Positions 1-7,580 of a DNA stretch of 28,500 nucleotides are shown piece after piece. Position 1 is the stretch's first letter, and every line of letters starts with the position of its first letter. Location: contig JBKPND010000100.1 in NCBI GenBank assembly GCA_046732465.1, positions 1 through 28,500 on the forward strand, given 5' to 3'. This DNA is from DASUPK01 sp046732465 (lineage in GTDB: Bacteria; Actinomycetota; Thermoleophilia; Solirubrobacterales; 70-9). Position numbers and translations under genes: made by a program. The notes under the pieces are model-generated. The model ran no database searches and was not told where the DNA came from. It was given only the letters and a program-made list of their open reading frames with translations.

Positions 1-352
1 TGCCCGTGATGTTGCTCTTGGTCAGGTCATAGGCGGCCTCGACCGCCGCCTGCGTGCGGTTCGGCTTCAGCTGCATGTGCCGGGCGATGTAGACCATCAC
101 CCAGATCGTCAGCGCGCTCGCGAGGATGAGATAGAGGACCGCGCGGTTGATCGAGAGGTTGACGGAGCCGAGGTGGATCGGGATCCAGTCGTGCAGCTTG
201 AACTCGTCCTGGGGCTGGAATTCGTCGTTCTTGCCCTCGTTGCCGAAGATCAGCAGCAGCGCGATCGCGGGAATCAGCCACGCGGCGATGAAGACTCCGA
301 CTTTGCCGAGGAACGAGAGCCCCTTCAGCCAGTCGACGAAGCGCGCCCCCAT
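1..352 (-). CDS. atpB: F0F1 ATP synthase subunit a (5' part, runs off the window)
   Basis: N-terminal 117 residues of the membrane subunit a of F-type ATP synthase, which forms the proton half-channels next to the c-ring. The translation starts MGARFVDWLKGLSFLGKVG, has a first membrane helix (about residues 16-37), a charged loop, then 'HDWIPIHLGSVNLSINRAV' leading into a second helix (about 68-88) and the RTQAAVEAAYDL segment typical of the family. The C-terminal half with the essential Arg lies outside the window. The ATG overlaps the stop of the upstream gene by one base (TGATG), so the two are probably translationally coupled. Position after an atpI-like gene and wecA matches the known actinobacterial order. 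Identification is by family pattern and context. Confidence 0.88.
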   Translation of the reverse strand, partial: MGARFVDWLKGLSFLGKVGVFIAAWLIPAIALLLIFGNEGKNDEFQPQDEFKLHDWIPIHLGSVNLSINRAVLYLILASALTIWVMVYIARHMQLKPNRTQAAVEAAYDLTKSNITG

Positions 353-726
353 CAGACCGGCTCCCGGGGCTCGGTCAGCCGCAGCAGAATGCGCGAGCCG
401 AGGTGAACGGTGAACAGGATCGCCGCCAGGACGGCAGCGGCGAGACCAGCGTCCTTGCCGGCGGCGATCCCGATGATCAGGACCCCGAGCGCGACGATCC
501 AGGCTCTCGCCAGGCCGGTCGCGCCGAGCCAGCCCATGGCCGCGCGGCGATCACGCCGCTCGACGGCTCCGGCAATCGCCCGATTCGAGAGCAGCTCGAT
601 CGCGTACATCACGATCCAGATTCCCGCGATGGCGAGATAGCCCGTCATCGGGAAGCCCGCCGCGATGAAGACCGGCAGCGCCACGGCGAGCAGCACGAGA
701 TCCAGGTAGCGCAGCGCGTTCGCCAT
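352..726 (-). CDS. AtpI-like small membrane protein upstream of atpB
   Basis: A 124-residue hydrophobic protein with about four predicted membrane segments (residues roughly 8-22, 26-44, 70-89 and 93-112), separated by a basic loop (ERRDRR). Its location directly before atpB and overlapping its start is that of AtpI/Rv1303-type proteins, which help c-ring assembly or Mg2+ supply in some bacteria. Sequence similarity to AtpI is not obvious by eye, so the function rests on position, size and topology. The ATG at 726 (MANALRYLDLVLL) was chosen because the reading frame upstream has no membrane-protein character; no strong Shine-Dalgarno is visible. Confidence 0.6.
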   Translation of the reverse strand: MANALRYLDLVLLAVALPVFIAAGFPMTGYLAIAGIWIVMYAIELLSNRAIAGAVERRDRRAAMGWLGATGLARAWIVALGVLIIGIAAGKDAGLAAAVLAAILFTVHLGSRILLRLTEPREPV

Positions 727-842
727 CCGGGATGGGCGGGACGCCCCGTCTGGTCCGTCTAGGGCGAGCGTGGACAACTGCTGACCCCAACTGTGATGTC
801 GATGTCGAACGAGCGCATGAAATCCTTGCCCCCCAGTATCAA

Positions 843-901
843 CGGCGGCCACAAACACCGCCGCCGGATCGAGCGGCGGCCACAAACTGCACCGCCGGAT
901 C
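843..901. repeat. two-copy tandem direct repeat, 31-bp period
   Basis: Two 28-bp units (843-870 and 874-901) separated by GAG. Both begin CGGCGGCCACAAAC and end GCCGGATC; only the six central bases differ (ACCGCC versus TGCACC). The units lie between genes, upstream of the atpI-like gene. Function unknown. Confidence 0.85.
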
Positions 902-975
902 AACCCCCCGAAGCTGCCCGGAGGGGCGGCGAATCCTAGCGGCCGCGCTTCGCGAGCGCCGCGTCCCGGCAGCGC

Positions 976-1008
976 GGAGCGGCCGCCGGCGGGACCGGCG
1001 GCCGCTCC
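976..1008 (-). terminator. strong hairpin downstream of the secreted repeat protein gene
   Basis: Perfect 14-bp inverted repeat (arm GGAGCGGCCGCCGG) with a 5-base loop, 19 bases past the stop codon of the minus-strand gene that ends at 1027. No T-tract follows, which is common for actinobacterial terminators. Likely a transcription terminator or mRNA 3' stabiliser. Confidence 0.7.
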
Positions 1009-1026
1009 TGGAGTGGGCGCCCGTGC

Positions 1027-1662
1027 TCAGAACACGAGCAGCGTGATCACCCGTCCGTCCTTGAATGGCGCGACGCCCGTGGCCGGGTCGACGCCGTTGT
1101 CCCATGACTTCACGGCCGTCTGGCCCTGCTCGTCGACCGGAGAGGCCGCCGAGATGGCGTTCGGGTTGGGGGCGCCACCGGCGATGCCGGAGATCGCCGT
1201 ACCCGACTCAAGCCCCGCGATGGTGACCGTGTAGCGGCCGACCGCGTCTCGATGGATGTGGATTGCGTCATCCGCTCGGCTGGCGCAGTCGAAGCCGGTG
1301 ACGTCCATGTCCGGGTTGGCGTCGGTCAGAGGCCCGGTGTCGATCACCGCCGAGGCCCTCAGCCAGCCGAGCTGGCAGTGGCCCGGGGCGACGCCGCCGA
1401 GCTTGTCCGCGTTCGCCGCGTTCATCGCGTTCACCGCGTACCTCGCGTTCGGCGCGACCGCGTCGGGCGCCAGCTTGGGCGTGGTTACGGCGCCGTCGGC
1501 GATCTTGTTCGTGGTGACCGCGGCGTTCCGGATGTTCTTGGTCTTGACGCTGTTCGGCTTCATCTTCACCGCCGCATAGCCGAAGCCGCCCATCGCCGCG
1601 AATAGCGCGACGAAGGCGACGATCAGCGCTGGGGTGGGTCGAAGCGTCTTGATGCGTTGCAT
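1027..1662 (-). CDS. secreted/surface low-complexity protein, unknown function
   Basis: A 211-residue protein with a basic N-terminus and one hydrophobic segment (about residues 12-31, ALIVAFVALFAAMGGFGYAA) that acts as a signal peptide or anchor. It is followed by a Lys/Asn/Thr-rich region with short quasi-repeats (VKTKNIRNAAVTTNKIADGA, then VTTPKLAPDAVAPNAR, residues about 38-75) and a C-terminal globular domain of about 110 residues with two cysteines (…GHCQLGW…FDCASR…). Proteins with this repeat style are frequent in Solirubrobacterales and have no assigned function, to my knowledge. A good Shine-Dalgarno (AAAGGAG, 1669-1675 on the complement) supports the ATG at 1662. It is divergent from the anti-sigma/sigma pair, with a palindrome between them, so it could be a target of that regulon; this is speculative. 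Confidence 0.8.
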   Translation of the reverse strand: MQRIKTLRPTPALIVAFVALFAAMGGFGYAAVKMKPNSVKTKNIRNAAVTTNKIADGAVTTPKLAPDAVAPNARYAVNAMNAANADKLGGVAPGHCQLGWLRASAVIDTGPLTDANPDMDVTGFDCASRADDAIHIHRDAVGRYTVTIAGLESGTAISGIAGGAPNPNAISAASPVDEQGQTAVKSWDNGVDPATGVAPFKDGRVITLLVF

Positions 1663-1714
1663 TGCGAGCTCCTTTGGGTCGATTGCAAACCCGAGGACGG
1701 CTCCGGCCCGTATT

Positions 1715-1736
1715 TATTCCGCGGGCCCTCGGAATA
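1715..1736. promoter_or_regulatory. palindrome between divergent genes, possible operator
   Basis: 22-bp inverted repeat with arms TATTCCGCGGG / CCCTCGGAATA, matching at 10 of 11 positions, in the 111-bp gap between the divergent starts at 1662 and 1774. It is locally AT-rich in a GC-rich window and well placed to control both directions. No binding protein can be named. Confidence 0.5.
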
Positions 1737-1773
1737 GATCCAGCGCTCGCGCGTCTGCATCGGTGGAGAACGC

Positions 1774-2553
1774 ATGGACCGCGAACCATCAACCACGGAG
1801 CCCGACGAGCGCACCAGGCGAGACCTGGCGCGGCTCGCCGACGGCTCGCTGGACGGATACGAACGAGCGGAGCTCGAGTCCCGGCTCGCCGCATCCCCCA
1901 CCCTGCGCGCCGCGTTCGAGCGGCAGCTGGCAGGCGCCGCCGCCCTTCGGGGCCTGGAGCTCGAGGCGCCGTCCGACCTCCGGGCTCGGGTAACGACCCA
2001 CCGCGAGGCGCGGCGCAGGTCGCCGCGTCGCAAGTGGGCCATCGGCGGCCCGATTGCGGCGGCCGCCGCAGCCGCGTTGATCGCGGTCGTGCTCCTGCCG
2101 TCCGGAGAAAGCGGGCCGACGGTGCGCGAGGCGGCGAGCCTCTCCCGGCAGCCGGCAACGGCGGCGGTACAGGGGGATCCGTCAAGCCCGAAGCTGCTCG
2201 CCGCCGCGGTTGAGGGAGTCCCGTTCCCCAATTGGAGCCGGGAGTTCGGCTGGCGCGCGGTCGGGACCCGAACGGATCGCCTCGACGACCGCCTGGCGCG
2301 AACGGTCTTCTACCGGAAGGGCGGCAAGAGGATCGCCTATACGATCGTCTCCGGCGACGGGATTCACGCGCCGGCGGATTCGCAGCCGACTCGGCGCAAC
2401 GGGGTCAACCTCCACGCGTTCCGCTCGGGGGACAGGCAGGCGGTCACCTGGTGGCGGGACGGCCGGACGTGCGTGCTCTCGGCGTCGGACGTCGGCGATC
2501 GGACGCTGGTCAAGCTCGCTTCCTGGAAGGGCGACGGGACGGTGCCGTTCTGA
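1774..2553 (+). CDS. transmembrane anti-sigma factor-like protein
   Basis: A 259-residue protein with a cytoplasmic N-terminal part (about 1-85) containing 'LARLADGSLDGYERAELESR', typical of anti-sigma domains of the RskA/zinc-finger-less type. There is no HxxxCxxC zinc motif. A basic stretch (EARRRSPRRK) is followed by a single membrane helix (about 90-110, IAAAAAAALIAVVLLP) and a roughly 145-residue exported domain. It is followed after 5 bases by an ECF sigma gene, which is presumably its partner and would be held at the membrane until a signal releases it. The usual order is sigma first; here it is reversed. The RBS GGTGGAG before ATG 1774 supports the start. Confidence 0.72.
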   Translation: MDREPSTTEPDERTRRDLARLADGSLDGYERAELESRLAASPTLRAAFERQLAGAAALRGLELEAPSDLRARVTTHREARRRSPRRKWAIGGPIAAAAAAALIAVVLLPSGESGPTVREAASLSRQPATAAVQGDPSSPKLLAAAVEGVPFPNWSREFGWRAVGTRTDRLDDRLARTVFYRKGGKRIAYTIVSGDGIHAPADSQPTRRNGVNLHAFRSGDRQAVTWWRDGRTCVLSASDVGDRTLVKLASWKGDGTVPF

Positions 2554-2558
2554 CCGCG

Positions 2559-3071
2559 ATGCTCGTCCAAGGGGAGGGACGCCGGCTTGACCCTGAAATC
2601 GCCGGCGACCACATCGACAGGCTGTATCGGGCGGCCTGCGCGATGTGCGGATCCCCCGATCTTGCCGAGGAGCTGGTGCAGCAGACCTACGTCAAGGTCC
2701 TCTCTCGCCCGAGGTTCCTGCGACGCGATGACGATCTCGGATACCTCGTCAAGGCGCTGAGGAACACCTGGTACAGCCACCTGCGTGACGAGCGGATCCG
2801 CCGCGCCTCGGTGGACCCGGGCGAGCAGGCACCGGACGAGCTCGCGGCGAGAACCTCCGCGGGAGACCCGGAGTCCGCCCTCGAGGCGGGCGAGGTTCTC
2901 GCAGCCCTGGCCGAGCTCCCGCAGCCGTACCGCGAGGCCGTCGCCGCGGTGGACGTTGCGGGCCTGAGCTACGCGGAGGCGGCCAAGGCGCTCGGCGTCC
3001 GCCAGGGGACGATCATGAGCCGCGTGTATCGCGGGCGCGAGCAGGTTGCTCAGGCTGTGGGGGCGGGCTGA
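2559..3071 (+). CDS. ECF-type RNA polymerase sigma factor
   Basis: A 170-residue sigma-70 family protein. Region 2 spans about residues 16-85 (DHIDRLYRAAC…DLAEELVQQTYVKVL…DLGYLVKALRNTW) and region 4 about 115-167 (LAELPQPYREAVAAVDVAGL, then YAEAAKALGVRQGTIMSRVY with the helix-turn-helix). It should direct RNA polymerase to a small stress or envelope regulon. The start ATG at 2559 lies 5 bases after the anti-sigma stop, implying coupled translation. Its last 59 bases overlap the 3' end of the convergent wecA-like gene on the other strand. Confidence 0.85.
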   Translation: MLVQGEGRRLDPEIAGDHIDRLYRAACAMCGSPDLAEELVQQTYVKVLSRPRFLRRDDDLGYLVKALRNTWYSHLRDERIRRASVDPGEQAPDELAARTSAGDPESALEAGEVLAALAELPQPYREAVAAVDVAGLSYAEAAKALGVRQGTIMSRVYRGREQVAQAVGAG

Positions 3072-4368
3072 CCCCCTCCCCGCCGTCCGGCTCGACGGCT
3101 TCCATCTCGCCGGTGTCCGGATCCACGGCGGTGAACTCGCCGGTCTCGGGATCGACCACCGCGAACGTCCCCGTCTCGATCTCACGCATGACGCCCTCCT
3201 CCACCTCGGGATCGACCGGCGCCTCCGCGATCTGGGCGAGCCCGAGCCGCCGTCGCCATTGCCTGTTTCGCACCTTGAGCAGCTTGAGGATCTCGAGCGC
3301 GGCGAGCAGCCGGAAGCTGGCGACCGCCGCGGCCACCAGACAGGCCGCCATCACGACGGTCCAGAGCGGGTCGAAGTTGCCGTGGTTGTCCGTGTAGGGG
3401 ACGAAGCGGAGAGCCAGCGCGAGCCCGGCGAGGATCAGCGTCCAGCCGTAGAGGTAGGCGATCGTGCGCCGCTGGCTGAACCCGATCCGGGCCATCCGGT
3501 GGTGGAAATGCTCGGTGTCGGCGCGGTAGATCGGCCGCCCGTACTTGACGCGCTTCGCGACGACGAAGCCCGTGTCGAGGATCGGCACGGCCAGGATGGC
3601 GAGCGGGAAGAAGAGGGCGACCACCGCGTTGGTCTTCAGCGCTCCCTGAACGGTGATCACGGCCATCAGGTAGCCGAGCAGGTTCGAGCCGGTATCCCCC
3701 ATGAAGCTGGTCGCGGGCGGGAAGCCGTGACGCAGGAAGCCGAGCGAGGCGCCGGCGGTCACGGCCGCGAGCACGCCGGCGGCGTTGCGGTCGAGCGAGA
3801 GGGCGATCACGCACAGCGCCGCGGCGGAGATCAGGCAGACGCCGGCGGCGAGCCCGTCGACGCCATCGATCAGGTTGATCACGTTCGCGACCGCCACGAT
3901 CCCGAACACGGTCAGCACCTGCCCGAGATCGATGGCCCCGATCCCCGGGGGATCGAACAGCTGGACGGACGCGGGGTCGACGCGGCCGAGGAACGGCAGG
4001 GTGAAGGTGTCGACGGTGACCCCCGAGGCGACCGGGATGATCGCCGCTCCGATCTGGCCGAGCAGCTTGAGGCCGGCGGGCAGGTCGACCAGGTCGTCGA
4101 TCACCCCCACCGCCGTGATCACGATCGCGCCGGCCAGGATCGAGCGCGTCTCCTGATCCCACGGCAGGAAGATCGTGCCCCCGATCAGCACCGCCACCAG
4201 TACCGCGATCCCGCCGAGCTTCGGCGTGGGGACCTCATGCAGGCTGCGCTCGTTGGGGACGTCCATCGCCCCGATCCCGCGGGCCAGCGACTCGGTCGCC
4301 GGCACCAGCGCCCAGACCGCGGCGCCGGCGAAGATGAACCCGAACAGGGCGTCGATCGTGTCGGGCAT
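3013..4368 (-). CDS. wecA: MraY/WecA-family undecaprenyl-phosphate sugar-1-phosphate transferase
   Basis: A 451-residue multi-spanning membrane enzyme that would transfer a HexNAc-1-phosphate from UDP-sugar to undecaprenyl phosphate, the first step of teichoic acid, arabinogalactan-linker or O-antigen type glycans. Family motifs are all present: PKLGG (49-53), the Mg-binding DD at 91-92 (DDLVDL), NLIDGVDG (165-172), MGDTGSN (223-229) and HFHHRM (287-292). About 10-11 membrane helices are predicted. The catalytic core ends near residue 370; a charged tail follows with three decapeptide repeats (399-428). The start overlaps the asnB stop by one base. In M. tuberculosis the homologue also precedes atpI/atpB. 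The exact sugar substrate cannot be read from the sequence. Confidence 0.88.
   Translation of the reverse strand: MPDTIDALFGFIFAGAAVWALVPATESLARGIGAMDVPNERSLHEVPTPKLGGIAVLVAVLIGGTIFLPWDQETRSILAGAIVITAVGVIDDLVDLPAGLKLLGQIGAAIIPVASGVTVDTFTLPFLGRVDPASVQLFDPPGIGAIDLGQVLTVFGIVAVANVINLIDGVDGLAAGVCLISAAALCVIALSLDRNAAGVLAAVTAGASLGFLRHGFPPATSFMGDTGSNLLGYLMAVITVQGALKTNAVVALFFPLAILAVPILDTGFVVAKRVKYGRPIYRADTEHFHHRMARIGFSQRRTIAYLYGWTLILAGLALALRFVPYTDNHGNFDPLWTVVMAACLVAAAVASFRLLAALEILKLLKVRNRQWRRRLGLAQIAEAPVDPEVEEGVMREIETGTFAVVDPETGEFTAVDPDTGEMEAVEPDGGEGVSPPPQPEQPARARDTRGS
3085..3174 (-). repeat. three 30-bp repeats encoding decapeptides in the WecA-like tail
   Basis: Residues 399-428 of the transferase read TGTFAVVDPE, TGEFTAVDPD and TGEMEAVEPD, i.e. 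three tandem copies of TGxxxAVxPx. The DNA shows the same 30-bp period. The tail is acidic and cytoplasmic or exposed, outside the catalytic core. Confidence 0.85.
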
Positions 4369-6266
4369 CAGGCCCTCCCGGCAGCCTCTCCCGCCACGGC
4401 CGGCTCGCGGGCATAGCGGTCGAACCAGAGGGTGAAGTTGAGAAGACCCCAGATCTGCCGGCTGAGGTCCTCCCGGCCGGAGATGTGATCGTCCAGGACG
4501 CGCGACACGGCGCCGGGATCGAGATAGCCCTGGCGCTCGACCGTCTCGGGCGAGAGGACATCCCGGGCGAATGGGCCGAGATCGCCGCGGAGCCAGGCCG
4601 CGACCGGGATCGAGAAGCCCCGCTTGCGGCCGCGGATGATCTCTCGGGGCAGCAGCGGCGCCGCGGCCCGCCGGAGCAGCCGCTTCTTGGAGAAGCCGCG
4701 CACCTTCTGCTTCGTCTCCAGGGCGAGGGCGAGCTCAGCGACGACCGGGTCGAGGAAGGGCACGCGCGCCTCGAGGGAGTGGGCCATGCTGGCCCGGTCG
4801 GTCTTCACCAACAGGTCGTCGACCAGGTAGATCCCGAGGTCGAGGTCCTGCAGGCGGGCCAGCTCCTGGGCGCCCTCGGTCTCCGCGTAGCGGGCCCGGT
4901 AGACGTCGATCGGATCGGTCGTCCGCGGCGAGCTGAGCAGCTCGTCCTGCGCGTCGGCCGAGAAAATCTCCTTCCAGGCGTGGTGGCGCTCGACCGGCGG
5001 CAGGTGCGCGCCGCGTACGAAGCGCTTGGCCTTGTAGTCGAAGCTCACCCTCTGAGAGGAGCTCGGCAGGCGCTCGACCAGGGGGCGCAGGAGCGGCGCG
5101 GCCCGGCCCACCCGCGGGGCGAGCCGGTCGGCGACGTAGGTGTAGTAGCCGCCGAAGAGCTCGTCGCCGCCCTCGCCCGAGAGGACCACCTTCACGGTGT
5201 CCGAGGCCAGCTGCGAGACGAGGTAGGTGGGGAGCGCCGAGGAGTCCCCGAACGGCTCGTCGAAGGCTTCGACCAGGCGGGGCAGCAGGTCGACGGCGTC
5301 CGGGCGCAGGACGAGCTCGTGATGGTCGGTGCCGTAGCGCTTGGCCACCAGGCGGGCCAGCTCGAGCTCGTCGAACGACTGCTCCTCGAACCCGATCGAG
5401 AAGGTGCTGACCCGATAGCCGCTCTCCCCCGCCGCGAGCGCCGTCAGGGCCGCCGAGTCGATTCCTCCCGAGAGCAGCACGCCGACGGGCACGTCCGAGA
5501 CCAGGTGCGCCCGCACCGAGTCCCGCAGCCGTCCCCGCAGCTCCTCGGCAAGCGCCTCCTCACTCTCGGTGCGCACCTGATCCGCCGGGACCGGTTCGGG
5601 CCTGGCGTAGCGATGCAGCTCGACCTCTCCCCCCTCGGCCACCAGCGTGTGTCCGGCCGGCAGCTTTCGCGCCTCGCTGAAGATGGTGAGCGGCGCCGGG
5701 ATCGAGTTGAAGGCGAGGAACGCCTCGAGCGCCTCTGGGTCGATCTCGCGCGAGAAGCCCGGCTGGCGAATCAGCGCCTTGAGCTCGGAGGCGAAGGAGA
5801 GCTGCCCGCCGGCGGCGCGGTAGTAGAGGGGCTTGATCCCGAAACGGTCACGCGCCAGCACGAGGCGGCCGTGGCGGGCGTCCCAGATGGCGATCGCGAA
5901 CATCCCCCGGAGTGCCTCGACGAAGGCCGGGCCTCGCTCTTCGTAGAGGTGGACGAGGACCTCGGTGTCGCAATGAGTGGAGAAGGTGTGCCCCCGGCCT
6001 CGGAGCTCGTCCATCAGCTCGCGGTAGTTGTAGATCTCGCCGTTCTGGACCACCTGGATCCGCCCGTCCTCGTTTGAGATCGGCTGATCGCCGCCAGCGA
6101 GATCGATGATCGAGAGCCGGCGCATCGCGAGCCCGCAAGGGCCGTCGATCAGCGAGCCGTCCGAGTCCGGGCCGCGGTGGACCAGCGTCTCGTTCATCGC
6201 GGCCAGGGCCGCAGGATCCGGGGCGGTGGCCCCGTCCAGGCTTACGAGGCCGCATATCCCGCACAT
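4368..6266 (-). CDS. asnB: asparagine synthetase, glutamine-hydrolysing (AsnB family)
   Basis: A 632-residue two-domain enzyme. The N-terminal class II glutaminase domain begins MCGICGL, so Cys2 becomes the N-terminal nucleophile once Met is removed; RGPDS (31-35) and QNGEIYNYREL belong to the same domain. The C-terminal synthetase domain has the ATP pyrophosphatase loop SGGIDS (266-271) and SGEGGDELFGGY. It converts Asp plus Gln plus ATP to Asn, or amidates a sugar acid; AsnB-like enzymes are frequent in polysaccharide clusters like this one, so a role in glycan modification is possible. The start is fixed by the required Cys2. It overlaps the next gene by TGATG. Confidence 0.92.
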   Translation of the reverse strand: MCGICGLVSLDGATAPDPAALAAMNETLVHRGPDSDGSLIDGPCGLAMRRLSIIDLAGGDQPISNEDGRIQVVQNGEIYNYRELMDELRGRGHTFSTHCDTEVLVHLYEERGPAFVEALRGMFAIAIWDARHGRLVLARDRFGIKPLYYRAAGGQLSFASELKALIRQPGFSREIDPEALEAFLAFNSIPAPLTIFSEARKLPAGHTLVAEGGEVELHRYARPEPVPADQVRTESEEALAEELRGRLRDSVRAHLVSDVPVGVLLSGGIDSAALTALAAGESGYRVSTFSIGFEEQSFDELELARLVAKRYGTDHHELVLRPDAVDLLPRLVEAFDEPFGDSSALPTYLVSQLASDTVKVVLSGEGGDELFGGYYTYVADRLAPRVGRAAPLLRPLVERLPSSSQRVSFDYKAKRFVRGAHLPPVERHHAWKEIFSADAQDELLSSPRTTDPIDVYRARYAETEGAQELARLQDLDLGIYLVDDLLVKTDRASMAHSLEARVPFLDPVVAELALALETKQKVRGFSKKRLLRRAAAPLLPREIIRGRKRGFSIPVAAWLRGDLGPFARDVLSPETVERQGYLDPGAVSRVLDDHISGREDLSRQIWGLLNFTLWFDRYAREPAVAGEAAGRA

Positions 6267-6321
6267 GCGCGAAGAGTAGAGAGAGGGTGGGATCACTCGC
6301 GGGAGGGCGAGCGCGCCTCGG

Positions 6322-7500
6322 CTAGTGCTTCTTCTGCTTCTTCTTCGGCTTGGTGTTCGCCTTGAGCCAGGCCTTGGCCTCGACGGCGGTGTCGTCGGTG
6401 AGGTTGCCGAGCGCGATGTTCGCGTCGACCAGGTGCAGGCCCCAGGTCGCATCGGGCACCGGATTGAGGTTCGGGGCCCCGCCGACCGGGCTGATCTGGA
6501 GAACATGCGCGTTGTTGGATGCGTCGCACGCGCCGGTGTAGCCCTGGACCTGGAACCACGGGGTGGTCGCCCCGGTCGGCAGGGGCACGCCGACGGCCAG
6601 AGTCGCCGCGCCGATCGTCGTGCCGGGGGCGAACGGCTGGGTCGGGAAGACGGAGGTCAGCTGACCGGAGCCGCCGCGGAGCGCCGCCGGGTTCGTGCAG
6701 AGCACGTCGCCGGTCGCCGGCAGCTCGGGGACGAACGTGCTGGGGCGGCCGAACCTCGAGTCGGGCGGCACCGGAGCGTTGAAGGTCGAGAAGGCGATCA
6801 CGCAACCGAACTGCTTCGCCCTGCTGCAGCCCGGGATGTTCTTGAAGTCGCCGCCGACGGTGCGACCCGAGGCCACGGTCACGTTGCCGCCGAGCAGGAT
6901 CGCCGAGATCAGCCGTTTCCTCACCTTCTTCTTCGGGTCGACGACCTGGTGGATCAGCTCGCGAAGCACGAAGGTGCCCTGCGAGTGGCCGATCAGGACG
7001 ACGCCGCGGCCCTGGTTGTACTTGCGGAGGTAGGTCTTCCAGGCGGCCAGCACGTCGTCGTAGGCGAGCTGCCGAGCCTCGGGCGGGATCGAGCTGCCGA
7101 AGATCCCCTGCAGCGTCACCTGCCGGTACATCGGGGCGAAGACCCGGCAGTGCAGTCCGTAGCGGGCGGCCTGATAGAGCGCGATCGAGCGCTCCTCCGG
7201 ATCAATCGAGAGATCCGAGTTGACGCTCTTGTCGTCGCTGACCGTCGGATAGACGTAGAAGCAGTCGAACTTCCGCTTGCGATCCGGCTTGTGGGACTGG
7301 GTCCCGGTGATCTGACCCGTCGGCGAGAGCAGCGTCGTATCGAAGCCCGGCTCGCACGGGTTGTTGGGTATGCCCGGCTTGCAGAGCCAGGTGGTCGTGT
7401 CCTTGACCTTCTTGGGCTTCTTGCCCGCGAGGGCCGAGGGCGCACAGAGGCAGACCAGCGCAAGCACGAGTCCAATCGCCAGTGCGAACCTGCGGGGCAT
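6322..7500 (-). CDS. secreted DUF3089-type alpha/beta hydrolase
   Basis: A 392-residue exported protein. The signal peptide is clear (MPRRFALAIGLVLALVCL, cleavage after ALA near residue 25), followed by a Lys-rich linker. The mature part contains FDCFYVYPTVS and the nucleophile elbow GHSQG (171-175, Ser173) within VVLIGHSQGTFVLREL, the pattern of the DUF3089 lipase-like family. Probable acid and histidine residues lie in the C-terminal third (…DASNNAHVLQISP, GLHLVDANIALGNL). It ends in a Lys-rich tail (KPKKKQKKH). Likely substrates are esters or lipids outside the cell, but none can be named. The ATG at 7500 has GGAGGAG upstream; an ATG at 7518 is an alternative. Confidence 0.82.
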   Translation of the reverse strand: MPRRFALAIGLVLALVCLCAPSALAGKKPKKVKDTTTWLCKPGIPNNPCEPGFDTTLLSPTGQITGTQSHKPDRKRKFDCFYVYPTVSDDKSVNSDLSIDPEERSIALYQAARYGLHCRVFAPMYRQVTLQGIFGSSIPPEARQLAYDDVLAAWKTYLRKYNQGRGVVLIGHSQGTFVLRELIHQVVDPKKKVRKRLISAILLGGNVTVASGRTVGGDFKNIPGCSRAKQFGCVIAFSTFNAPVPPDSRFGRPSTFVPELPATGDVLCTNPAALRGGSGQLTSVFPTQPFAPGTTIGAATLAVGVPLPTGATTPWFQVQGYTGACDASNNAHVLQISPVGGAPNLNPVPDATWGLHLVDANIALGNLTDDTAVEAKAWLKANTKPKKKQKKH

Positions 7501-7547
7501 CCCGATCCGCTCCTCCATGGCGGAACAGAGCCTATTACACGATTGAT

Positions 7548-7565
7548 ACACGGGTGCCCCCGTGT
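7548..7565 (-). terminator. small hairpin between sugar transferase and DUF3089 genes
   Basis: Perfect 7-bp stem (ACACGGG / CCCGTGT) with a 4-base loop in the 80-bp gap between two minus-strand genes. On the minus strand it lies upstream of the DUF3089 start at 7500 and past neither gene's stop, so it may act as a leader hairpin or attenuator rather than a true terminator. Confidence 0.35.
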
Positions 7566-7580
7566 CCCGCCGTAGGTCGG

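Larger units (their letters stand above)
727..1026. other. 300-bp intergenic stretch without a gene
   Basis: Between the start of the atpI-like gene and the stop of the secreted repeat protein there is no credible coding frame. It holds a two-unit direct repeat (843-901) and a strong hairpin (976-1008), both listed separately. The promoter for the atp genes presumably lies here but I cannot point to convincing -35/-10 boxes. Confidence 0.6.

Noticed and set aside
843..901. CRISPR array
   Set aside because: Only two units with a 3-base gap and no spacers; no cas genes.
3046..4416. 456-codon open frame on the plus strand opposite the WecA-like gene
   Set aside because: Its translation is Arg/Asp/Gly-rich with no domain pattern; it is the GC-driven shadow of a well-supported membrane enzyme.
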